This document shows, in pieces, positions 34,180 to 44,340 of a stretch of 44,340 bases of DNA (within the stretch, counting starts at the first letter, position 1; every line of letters begins with the position of its first letter). Both the position numbers and the translations under genes were made by a program. Where the stretch lies: positions 1-44,340 of the forward strand of contig JAFREE010000185.1 of the NCBI GenBank assembly GCA_019400425.1, read 5' to 3'. A model generated the notes under the pieces. It made no database searches, was not told the DNA's origin, and saw only the letters and a program-made list of their open reading frames with translations. Source of the stretch: Hymenochaete sp. R1 (lineage: Eukaryota; Basidiomycota; Agaricomycetes; Hymenochaetales; Hymenochaetaceae).

Positions 34180-36203
34180 CTAACGGCCTGTGCGATATCC
34201 ACGTTTCCGACCTCCATGGCCCTCGCCGGCAGGCTTACGAATTTCATAATTCGCCTCCCCATGATCATCACCCCTCCTGTTAGTCGTAGTCGTACGTCTT
34301 GGACGTGGATCTTCCAATAGTGTCGCATCCTCCCTTGGCTTAATCACTATTGGATTTCTTCTCGAGCCTCCTTCGTCAATGCTACTATCTCTTATACGGT
34401 CCTGCCTATTCCTACGATGGCGAGTTGGCATTGCTTCAAGAGGCGTAGGGCCAGTCCCAAACGACAGTCCTCTAGCAAGTTTGATGCCGAATTTGCCTAT
34501 TCTTGATGTCCGTTCTGTATGTACCTTGAAAGGTTTGTCTGACGCCGTGCAGAACCACTGAAAATACCAAACGGTGAAAGCCAGTAGAGTCAGCAGTGTA
34601 TCGACAAAATATGGACTTCCTCAAGATAGGACCTACGGCATAGTCCAAAACCTCTCTGGCGGTCGGCCTGCGCCTGTAATCGAACTCCAACAACGCCTCA
34701 CAAAGATTGACGACTGATGAAAATGTTTTAAATATCAGTTCGCAAGCCTCCTGCAACAATGAAATGTAACAATACCGTCCGGTCCCATCACAGATTTGAA
34801 CCTCATACGGGATCCTTGTATAACGTCGAGATGTGCCGTCTTAGTTGGTTGCAAGTCTGCATTGGCGCCCATTTCGTCTATCGCGCGTTCCCATTCCTCG
34901 TGGTCCACTTTCAAATGAGACTCCCACGGATCCTGGCCCATCATCGTCGTGCATATGATAATTCTTCTCAAAAGAAGGAGAAGAAAGTACGGATCAAATC
35001 ATTCGTTAGTTCGTCTCGACCTCTCTTGGAAGGTCACGGCTCACCCCGATGCCCATATATCCGACGCAGGCAAGACGTAGGAATTCGTCGCGATTAAAGC
35101 TTCCGGCGCCGTACTACAACATGTCCCGTATTGACGAACGCGCACTCCAGGTCTGAAGTACGAAGACCTATAGAAACGGATCAGTCCGGAGAAAAGACAA
35201 CGAAGAGAAAACTAGTTACAGTCCAAAATCTGATATCACTAGAAAATCACCGTTCCTACCACTTCGAATCAAAAGATTTTCTGGCCTCAAAGGTGTCTGG
35301 ACGTCAGTAAGTCAAACAGTGAAGATATTGGAAGCATATCATACTTGAGATCGCCATGTATGACATTCAGATCATGGATACATTCCAAGCCCTTGAAAAG
35401 TCCCCTATCATCATCAATTCGCCGTTAGAAATGGAAAGCGCAACGTTCTCTCATACATCGGTGACTTACTCAAATAAGTCTTTCAACTTTCTCTCGGTGA
35501 CTGCTCCATGCTTTTGTTTGAGGTATTGGTAAAGACTTCCTTTGTCAGCATAATCGAGCACGATGACCTCCAGACCCCGATTATATTCGAGCCCAAGCAT
35601 GTTCGCCTGCCATCCAATAAGATAGGTCACATCTCAATGTTCCAGATATAATCTCTTTGCGTACCACGTGTGGTGACATAGTGTGCGACAGCACCCTGAG
35701 AATGTCAATCTCTTCCTGGAAGCGTCGTTGGTCTCTCACGTCCTTAAGAGCTTTCAAAGCAACCGTTTTACCCGAGCTCGTATCATAAGCTTTCTAAATA
35801 AAGTCCAGAAGCAACATCAGCGTCAGAGGCAAGGGCACTAGTAACATAATGCACTCACGTAGACTACAGCAGTCGTGCCCTCCCCAAGCTCTTTTGAAAC
35901 CTCGAACTCTCCGATCCATCGTGAGACGCCAGACGCATTGGCGCGCGACATGGTCCCTCTCGGCGCCGCGATGACAGGCTCCGTACGAGTCCTTGCACGT
36001 ACACGCGAGCGTGGTGGACTCCTCGGGGCGGGAACACGTGCATCCCCTCCCGGACCGGCATACCTAGCGGGAGGCCGTGGCGCCACCTCGACCGTCTCGT
36101 ATTGGGTTGAGAATGGTGATGATGGACGTCCGTTTAGATACCGTCGATATCCCTCCTCGTCGTCGAATTTGAGTATCGCTGGCCGGGCGCGCTGCGGCCT
36201 CAT
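34180..36203 (-). CDS. Protein kinase, tandem paralogue 2 (HGD type)
   Basis: Nine exons, 500 residues: 36203-35859, 35793-35665, 35606-35470, 35404-35345, 35285-35220, 35167-35045, 34963-34776, 34713-34637, 34557-34180. The N-terminus is rich in Arg and Pro. The kinase domain has FEVSKELGEGTTAVVY (glycine loop 107 onward), VALKAL (Lys129), HGDLKPEN (catalytic Asp222), DFGL (243-246) and YGTCCSTAPE. The HRD arginine is replaced by Gly (non-RD kinase), so activation-loop phosphorylation is probably not needed in the usual way. The tail after WFCTASDKPFKV is basic, as in paralogue 1. Intron positions and phases equal those of paralogue 1, showing tandem duplication. The acceptor of exon 8 (34714) was chosen by homology because a nearer AG breaks the frame. 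Confidence 0.92.
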
Positions 36204-37619
36204 CTGGGAAGGGGAAGAAAGGGTCAAGAGTAGAAAAGGAGGGGGAGGCAATGAGCCTGAAGTTGGAATGCACCTATCCTAGCATAAACATCCATTCGCA
36301 TAGACATTGCATAGGTTGAATAAAAGTGTATATCGGCAGAAAGGATGCGCAATGTGCAAGTGAAATTAGGCACGAATCTCTACCCTCGCGAGCGCGCTAA
36401 TTTAAGATTCTCTCTCCAGTTAGCCCGCCGAGATACAAAGGAGCTTGGGCCTCCATCTTCTAGTTGGGTGCCAAATGCAAAGTGGTGATCGGTTCCTAAA
36501 ATATTGCAAGATCACCCAGAGAGAAACGTAGATGGACGGTCCAAGGCTGCAAGATGTGTTTCGTGCCCCTAGATGCATCCCGCAAAGAGCCAGCAAGTAA
36601 AGCGCCGCGAAAATGCGACCGACCCACCTACCAGCCTCGTAGCCGCAAACATCCTCGAAGATGCTGCACTAGGCCAGACAGACCAAACACGGTATCCTTC
36701 CTTCCAAAAAAACGATCCCCGTACCTAGTCTTGCGTCAATACAAACCCTAGCCACCGGTTACCGGTACCACCGAGCACAGTCACCCGCAACACAACTACC
36801 CCGAGGACCACGTTGTTAAACCACGTACCAAGCAACCGCCAACTTGAACGCGCCAAAACAAAAAAAAAGTCCGCACCAAAAAAATTCGAAGAGGGTCGAA
36901 AATCCAAATGATATACACAATTTTACACTTTTACTTATATGCGTTTGCGTTTGCGTGAGAGGTGAGGCGAGGAGACGAGACGAGTATGGAACCTCGAGAC
37001 AGAAAGAGAGTCGAGTCGCAGCCCCTACCACAACCACAACCACAGTGGATGGTTGGCTCACTGAAAGAGTGAAAGAATGGAAAAAAGAACGATAAAGAGA
37101 AGACGATGGGTATGGGGCAGGGTAAGGATAAAAGAGAGGGAGAGGGGGGCGAAGACAGAGACAGGTACGAATAGTAGTGTTAATAACTTGGTCGGGATTA
37201 AGGGATTAAAAAATTGGGGCGGTTCGATCTACCGTACCGTATCATGTCGTGTTACGCTTGTACCGTGTATGTGGTACGAAGCGCAGGACGGGACGGGACG
37301 AGATGGATGGATGAAAGACAAGAAAGAGAAAAAAATCAGAACTTGATACTTTAGGACATTCGGGACATCGGGACGTCGGGACGTTGAGAGACGAAGTCCC
37401 GTGTGCCTCAGTGGTTCATGGACTCATGAACGTCGGGGACGGGACAGAGAAAGGAGACGACGCAGAGAACAGAGAATAGAGAATAGAGGACGAGGACGTG
37501 AATAGAGTCGTAGGAATTGACATGAGACGAGGCGGAACTGAACGGTGAAAACAGAGAAATGAAAAGAGGCGATTTGAAAAATGGAGCGTGAAAAAAGGAG
37601 AACGTGAGAAAGATGTGAG

Positions 37620-37670
<51 letters not shown>

Positions 37671-37953
37671 GGGACTATGCAAGAAAGGAGGGAGATCAAA
37701 TGCACGAGGAAAACGGCAAAAAAGGACGGGAGCACGAGAGAACGACCCAGAGAAAACCGCAATGTAAAGGGGAGGGGTGGGGTGGGACGGAAGACCAAAC
37801 TCAAACGCCTCGATAAGAATCTAGTACAGCGAAAAAAAAACACAACGAATGAATGCGCAACACACACAAAAACGCCCACCAATCACCAATCGCCAAAAGA
37901 AAAGAAAAGAGACGAAAAAAACCATGCAACCTCCCCGCCCCCCCCCCTCCCTC
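36204..37953. other. Gene-free stretch with polypurine sequence between kinase 2 and the Rho GEF
   Basis: About 1.75 kb. From about 37080 to 37770 the plus strand is strongly purine-rich, with many GGGAC/GAGAC words and the (AG)n tract listed separately. On the transcribed minus strand this is C/T-rich, as often seen near fungal promoters and transcript ends. Long open frames here arise from low complexity and are not supported as genes. Confidence 0.5.
37626..37667. repeat. (AG)21 microsatellite
   Basis: Uninterrupted AG dinucleotide repeat, 42 nt, within the purine-rich stretch about 290 bp beyond the Rho GEF stop codon. Confidence 0.98.
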
Positions 37954-40900
37954 CTACATCGTCGGTTGCGCAAGCTGAAGCGCCATAACTCGATCATCCG
38001 AAACCATGATGATCTCCCTCCTCCCCGTCCCAACCTGCTGCTGGTGCTGCTGCTGCACCACCGGTGAGGCCATCGACTGCGCCACCGAGGTCGTCCTCGG
38101 CGGCAATCCCCCCGTCGCTAGCGGCATCCCGTACCCCTGTTGGCCGTGATACACGCTCCCAGCCCCAGCCCCAGCCCCACCCCCAACACCGTGCCCAGAG
38201 GCAGAACCGGACCCAGAGGCGGAGTACATCGACGACATCGACATGCTGCTCACGCTCTGTCGGGGGTCGTACCCGAACGGGACGCCTGCATACCCTTGCT
38301 GCTGCGTGCTCAGGCTCAGTTTCGAATGTGTTGTCGAGGGCGGCGCCTCGGAGAAGACGCAGCGGAGGTTGTTGCCCTGGATGATCTGCGTCATCGCGCC
38401 CGTCTCGACGTGGCGGACCTCCACAAACGTCGGTTCGAAAGCGAGGACGTAGGGATAATGAAGGGCTTGAGGAGGCGAAAAAGTCAGTTTATTTTATGAA
38501 GGAGGGGGAGGGAGGCGAAGGAAGGCGTACCGAATGAACGAGGGTGTCCTTCCCAGTACACCATGAACCAACTCCGTGCTCTCCACCCGCTCTTATTCAC
38601 ATAAAACGCAAACTCTAGAGAACTCGTTCGTCAGCACCCTTTTCTCGCCCTTTTGCGATAGAGCAACCAAAAGAAGAGACACTCACCGTCATAGCACAGC
38701 AAGAAATCATTCTCGATCCTGAAAATCGCCATGGGCCGCACGTCTTCCCTCTTCTGTACAAAGGCGAGCGACTCGTCCATCGGGTCGAGGAGCGCCTGCG
38801 TATCGAGTGTCTCCAGGTCAACGATCTCGAAGCCCTTCGTGCACCCGACACAAAGTTTCGTTTTCAGGTAATGAATCGAGCTCGACTCCACAGGGATATA
38901 GAATTCCTAAATCAATAATTCACAATCAGTATCGTCCTCAATAAAGGAGAGGGAGGGTCGGAACATTATAACATCCAAGAAAATAAAAAGACAAAAGACC
39001 GAAAAGAAAAAAAAAACACGAACCCTATACAACCGCAACGTATCATTCCCTCCCTGTATCAACTTCTTGAACGTCGGCTTGCTCTTCCCCCTCACCGCAT
39101 AGTCGATCGGCTCCAGCGCCTTGATCGTGCTAGACAGCTGACTCGCCTTCACGACGCACACGAGCGTCTTGCCCAGGCATATGCCCGCCTTGAAGAACGA
39201 CGTGTGCGACGCGATGCGCTTCGCGCGGCGCATCCCGCTCTGGGGGTCGTGTTCGCTGAGAGCTTCGAGGGGGAAGGTGATCACGGAGTTTTCTAAATTT
39301 TAGAAAAAAAGACGGTAAGTTAGTGCGGTGCTTCGTAATCGACTTGGGTTTGGGGAGGGGGGAGGGAGATGGCGTACCGGAAAGGACGATGAGGAGTTGG
39401 TATTCCTGGAGGACATCGATCTGCGTGACGTCGGGCGTACCCAACACCTTCACGGGATGACGGTTCGGATCCCTCAAGTTCGAAAAGTACACTCCGTCGT
39501 TCGTCCCGTACGCTATCCGCCTTCCATGATCTATCGTCGCGTTCACGTACACCCGGGGGAAGGGGAAGAAGAAGAAAAACAAAACAGAATTAGCTCCAAC
39601 GCAGAAGGTAAAAAAAGGGGGATAACCAAGGACATACCAAACGGCGCCGCGCAATTCACCCGATTCTGACCAACAAAGAACCCCTCGCTCAACGTGATCG
39701 TATCAAACACCAAGCTCCTCTCCCTCATCATCTCCTGCTGCTTCCCCAACACCTCCAACCACTTCTTCCGGTTCCCCTGCGTGCTCGCCCACAGCGTCAG
39801 CTGATAATACTTCCGCCCCAAATGCACAAACGTGATCGAGAACCCGTCTTTGCTCGATTTGGGCGCGATGATCGCTGGAGGCGGTGGTGGGAGGTTCTTG
39901 TTGAAGGAGGTGCGTTTGGTTAGTGTCTTCGTGAGGGCTTTGGTTTGCGGTTTGGCGGTGCCGTTTGTGAGTTCGTCGGGTGCTGCTACGAGGAGGAGCT
40001 CTAATGGTATTGGCTACCGGTCGAGAAAGGGGGGGGGGGGGGGGTGGCAAGCGTGAGTCGGGTTGTGTGCGTTCGTTCGAGTATCAGAGATGGACGTACC
40101 CGACGAAAGACTTTGTACTGCTCGTGCTTCGCCTTATCCTTCTGTTTCACCATGAGCAACGCATGGTCGAACAGGAACAGCTGTAAATCGCCACTATCGC
40201 CCTGTCCACCCCTTCTCTTCAGGTTCCCCTTATATATCAGCTCCCGTCCCTCTTCCTTCAACCGTAGATCCTATCATACACACAAACGACAAAATGTCCC
40301 GTCAGCTCACCACGTCTCCCACATATCCCAGGGGCAAAAAGAAAGAGACACTCACGACTTCCTCTCCAGGCCTGAACACAAGCTGCTGGTCAAGCTGCAA
40401 AAGGCTGAATCGATTCTCCGTCTTCCCGCTCTCCACGTTCACCCGATCCAAGAACTCCTTGATGAGCGCAATCACCTTGGGTATGTCCTGCTTGTCTGGG
40501 CTGTCGTCCGGCGTGTACTTGAGGACGACGCCCAGCAGGAGCGGGTACCGCGCGAGACGCGTCGTGGGCTTCGTGAGGTAGCCGTTGAGCTCTAGCTTTC
40601 GCGATTCGGGGAGACGTTCCGTTTCCTACACACGACGACGAAAAAAAAAGAAAGAGAGAAAAAAAGAATCACACATTAGATCAAAAGCCCGTCTTCACTC
40701 TATCCAAACCTAAACCAATTAATATTGCAAAACTCACATCCACAAACTTCTGAAACGCCGGATTACTGCTCTTCTCCTTCTCGAACTCGTATTTCCCATA
40801 GAGCTGATGACTCCCATAGCTCACGAACGGCGCAAACTGCGGCGCGATGTCCAGGAACACGTCCGCGATCTGCTCGACGATCGCAAACGATTTCTGGCGC

Positions 40901-43826
40901 TTGTTGAGCACGTCGCGGAGTTTCCCGTTCACGGCGATGATGTCGTGGATGTTCCAGAAGACTTGCTCGAGGAAGTCGAGTCGCCGGTTCTCGGGGATGA
41001 TGTCGGATTTCTTGAGTGGGGCGATCCACATCTGCAGACCAGACCCAGACCGCAAAAGAAAAAAAAGAAAAGAAAATTTAGAAAAGGTGGGAGTGTGGAA
41101 GATGAGAGTGAAAGACGCACGTCGCGGAGATATTCCATGTCCCGAACGAAGTCGCGTTCTGTGTAGATAACCTCATTGATAGCCTCCTGCCGTTTCTTCT
41201 CCGTGTCCGACACACTATCCGCAATCTCCTTCGGCACAGAGTGTATCCACAGTGTCCCAGGTTCCTATCACCCCCCAAAACCAAAAATCATCAAAACCCA
41301 CATCCCGTCCACGACAGATCACACTCGAAACGCAACGAAAAACAACAACACTCACCACCAAATCCCCCAACGACTCCTTACTAATACTCCTCTTCAACCC
41401 CGGCTGCGGCTTCAAGTTCAACCGCGCCTGCTGCTCCAACCGCCTCGGACACGCAATACTATAACACAACGAGTCCCTCGAACACGTCGGCGAATAACAG
41501 TCCGTCAAGAGCGTGAACACCCCACTCGGCAGGGGTTCCTCCTCAGCTTGCATCCCCGCGCTACTCGACGCTTTATTGCCCATCGTATGCGCTTGGGACT
41601 CGGAGGTATCGTCCACGAGCGTCTCGTCCGTCCTTAACCCATCCGCGCTCCCGTCCTGCGACGAGTTCCCCGTCCCGTTTGCAGACGCCGACGCCGACGC
41701 CGACGACACCGCATGTTGCAACGGATGCCCGTGATTATCCCCATGAATCGTCGACACGTCCCCACCGCTCACGAACGGCGCCGTCATCGACGTTCTAAAC
41801 TGGTACAGCTCGTACGGACTATCCCTCAACCGATGATCGTACGTCACATCGTGGAAGAACTTCTGCGCGTCGAGCGCCCTGCCGAGGAGTAACGCCAGAT
41901 TGCGGTCCGTCGTCTTGATGATGTACGCGATCTTGTCGACGGCCTCCCTTCCGTCGAACGCGTCCTTGTACGATAGCCCGTCCTTCGCGCGCTCCGCGAT
42001 GCTGATGCGTTCCTTGAACGCTTCTGCTACGCGCGAGAGGAGGGCGGGGTATACGATCGGCGTACGGCGGGACTGGTTGCTCGAATGGTGCGATACGGGG
42101 TTCCCGCTCCCTGTCCCGCTCAGGATGACGCCCCCGTTCTGCGTCGGACTGCCGTTGTTAAAGTTCGGCATGGCCGGCCTCGCCACCTTCCCAGGATCGC
42201 CAGGAAAGTTCTTCGCAGGTATGTTCGTCGCCGACATCGACCGCGACCGATCGTTGAGCGAGTGTCCCCTCCTTGCGCTCAACTGTCTCGGTAACGTCCT
42301 TGTCGAATCGGACGATCGGCGAGGTGATGATGGGACGGGCGACGATCCGTGATGGTCCGCATACGTCGCTGATGTTTGGTACGTCGACGAAGCGGGAGAC
42401 CCCGTCTCCGGGATAAAGGCACTGCCAATGCTACCCGGCCTGGCAGTTTCGAGCTGAAGTGGATAAGGCCGAGAGGACGGACCGGCGACGGCCTGATAAT
42501 CTACCGGACTCTCCATGTACGCGGATTCCCTGAAGCTCTGCGGCGAGTTCACGTTGGAGGCTACAGCACCGAGATCAACAGAATGTCCAATCCGTACGTG
42601 GAAGAAAACACATGGAACGACGACCCCGCGCGAAAAAACGACGAAAAATAGAGAGAAAAAAAGAATGATACTCAATACACCATGTTCCTCGAGCGAAACC
42701 AAAAGAAAGCGGAAAGAAAAAAAAAGATGTGTGACGTACCACTCGCAAGCGCACTCCCAGTCCGCACCCCTTCCACACCCAAGCCCATCCCCGCCCCTGT
42801 CCCCGCCCCTAAACTCGAGCTGAAGTCCAAATCCAGCTTCCCATCCGAAATCTCGAACCCAAGCATCGGCACCTGATGACGAGACCTGCTCTCCGATGCC
42901 GACGTAGGCGCTGCCGACGCGCTCCGGCTCGGCAACTGCTGTTGCTGCTGCACACCGCTCAACCCACTCCCACTCCCTCCGCTCCCCACTCCCAACCCCA
43001 ACCCCGCCGTCAAGTTCGACCCCGATCCCGACCCCGACCCCGAGCCCAACGACAAACTCGACTTCACCCCCACGCCCGAACCTGGCCCCGGACTATGACT
43101 CTGATACACATGCGCCTGATACGCCTGCGCAGGCGTCATGCCCTTCCTCACCAATCCCTCGATCGCAGGGTCCACGGCCTCCTGGATGGACGGCTGCGGG
43201 ACGATGACCCCCGCCGAGCGGGACGAGCTCGCGAGCGAGCGCGCGTAGTCGTGGGTCGAGGGCGGGGCGAGGCGTTGGTATTGTTGCATGTAGGGGGACG
43301 TGTAGTTGTGGTTGTTGACGGGCGTCTGCTGTTGGTGTTGGTGTTGGGCTTGGGGGTGGGGGGAGTGCGATTGTTGCTGTTGCTGTTGTTGCTGCTGCTG
43401 TTGGTGTTGGTATTGGAATTGCTGTTGCTGTTGCTGCGCGTTGTAGGGCTGTTGGCGATAAGATGCAGGACCGTACGCCTGCTGTTGTGCATACTGCTGA
43501 TGCACAGGCTGGCCATACACAGACTGGCTATCATACCCATACTGCTGCTGCTGCTGTAGCTGTTGTTGTTGCTGTTGCTGATACCAATAATACTCCTGAG
43601 CCTGAGCCTGAGCCTGAGGATACCCTCCCTGTCCCTGCCCCTGGCCTCCCTGCACATTCTGCTGCTGCTGCACCTGTTGCCCATACACACTCGGCGCAGG
43701 ACGCGGATACGCATGCGCATGTTGTTGCTGGTGATGCGCCGCGCTGCTCCTCCCAAAGATAGATTCATACGCTGCGCTCCGCTTATCGGCAGGCGCCGCC
43801 AACGACGACGACGGCGAACGGTCCAT
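37954..43826 (-). CDS. ROM2: Rho1 guanine nucleotide exchange factor, Rom2 type
   Basis: Twelve exons, 1,594 residues: 43826-42740, 42560-41356, 41264-41121, 41031-40738, 40625-40356, 40270-40100, 40013-39638, 39530-39378, 39292-39024, 38906-38687, 38614-38531, 38465-37954. The total coding length is a multiple of three. Domains in order: a Gln-rich N-terminus (about 30-170); a DEP domain (about 530-625, LLSRVAEAFKERIS); a conserved Cys-rich segment (CYSPTCSRDSLCYSIACP); a DH domain (from about 780, RQEAINEVIYTERDFVRDM); a PH domain (from about 1000, LIYKGNLKRR, LFLFDHALLMVK); and a C-terminal CNH domain (RRIAYGTNDGVYF to EFAFYVNKSGWRARSW and YPYVLAFEPTFVEVRH). In yeasts this protein activates Rho1 at the plasma membrane to drive cell-wall synthesis through PKC and glucan synthase. 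The gene is preceded by CT/GT-rich repeats on the plus strand. Confidence 0.97.
40029..40044. repeat. G16 homopolymer inside a GEF intron
   Basis: On the coding (minus) strand this is 16 C in a row, about 14 bases before the acceptor of the intron 40014-40099, in the position of the polypyrimidine tract. Such runs are prone to length change. Confidence 0.95.
43340..43720 (-). repeat. Gln-codon repeat encoding the GEF's polyQ segments
   Basis: Interrupted CAG/CAA repeats on the coding strand, giving several runs of Gln mixed with Tyr, Pro and Gly. It lies inside exon 1 of the Rho GEF. It also creates long open frames on the opposite strand. Confidence 0.9.
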
Positions 43827-44340
43827 CTCTTTCTTTCTCTCTCTTTATCGTTCTCTCTTTCTGTCTGTCTGTCTGTGTCTGTGTCTGTCTTGCAGGCGCG
43901 CTTGTGTATGACGTTACCGTGTGCCGTGTGCCGTATATTCCGTGCGTGCGTACGTGCGTGCGTGTATACGATTGATTCAAGCAACCAAGTAAAGAAAGGA
44001 GTATCTTTTTTCTCGTTAGCTCGTGATCGGTGGCGGACGTCGGGGACGCTGTTAGATGGCTATGGCTATGATAAGCGACCAATGATGACGACGAACGAAA
44101 GCTCCTGCGAGAGAAGGGAAAGGGAAAGGGGAACACGGATGACCGATGAGGATGAGGGATGAGCGCGAGTCTGCTGAAGGGGGTAGGTAGGGGTAGAGGT
44201 AAGCACGAGTTCGAGTTGACGACGACGACGACGCTGCTGCTGCTGATAGATCTAAACTTTTCGCACTGAATTGGTGTCTCAAAAAGGAAATCGCGCATTG
44301 CCTAAAATGGTAACTCAAATTTGATCGTGGGAAAAAAGAC
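43827..44340. other. 5' flank of the Rho GEF with simple repeats
   Basis: Contains GTCT-type repeats (about 43858-43890), a CGTG/CGTA-type tract (about 43938-43966) and GAC/GCT trinucleotide repeats (about 44218-44244). On the GEF's coding strand the stretch before the ATG is purine-rich. No further gene is seen up to the window's edge. Confidence 0.6.

Noticed and set aside
37077..37882. Open frames in the purine-rich region on both strands
   Set aside because: Produced by low-complexity AG-rich sequence; composition is Arg/Lys/Glu on one strand and Ser/Leu/Phe on the other.
42876..43559. Long plus-strand open frame (227 codons), and another at 43563-44162
   Set aside because: They are the reverse of Gln/Gly/Ser codon repeats in the Rho GEF's first exon and encode only Arg/His/Leu-rich low-complexity sequence.

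Overview
The window reads as a piece of a basidiomycete (Agaricomycetes-like) chromosome. The genes carry many short introns, mostly 49-90 nt, with GT-AG and some GC-AG ends. There is a fungal-type TOR kinase with 19 introns, a Rom2-type Rho1 exchange factor, and a family of seven-helix DUF6533 proteins that is typical of mushroom-forming fungi. All gene models below were built by hand from splice signals, reading-frame continuity and family conservation. No database search or transcript was available.

Left part, 1-17.2 kb: a tandem array of five DUF6533-type seven-helix membrane protein genes. Copy 1 (1768-2870, plus strand) is a pseudogene. Copies 2, 3 and 4 (3213-5020, 7058-8917, 10551-12357, minus strand) can be read as complete 13-exon genes of 353, 381 and 352 residues. 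Copy 5 (14060-15981, minus) is complete except for one 3' splice site that reads AA instead of AG. Exons of 33, 20, 15, 68, 17, 63, 120 and 52 nt recur at identical size in copies 2-5, and there is a 5-8 nt microexon at one position. Between copies 3 and 4 lies a broken duplicate of ERV1. The intact ERV1 sulfhydryl oxidase gene (16576-17181) sits at the array's right end, so the duplicated unit probably included ERV1 plus a DUF6533 gene.

Middle, 17.8-31 kb: an F-box-like protein (17883-18994, plus), a GT61-family glycosyltransferase (19653-21510, plus) and, converging on it, TOR kinase (29929-21835, minus; 20 exons, 2,357 residues). A short non-autonomous transposon candidate (30099-30909), with 31-bp inverted ends and a 6-bp direct repeat on each side, sits 170 bp upstream of the TOR start codon.

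Right part, 31.4-44.3 kb: two tandem paralogous protein kinase genes (33309-31401 and 36203-34180, minus) with the same exon plan, then a 12-exon Rho1 GEF of the Rom2 type (43826-37954, minus; Q-rich N-terminus, DEP, DH, PH, CNH; 1,594 residues). TOR and the Rho1 GEF both belong to growth and cell-wall signalling (TORC2-Rho1-PKC axis in yeasts). Their linkage here may be chance. The long stretches between genes in 1-17 kb show decayed sequence without recognisable genes.
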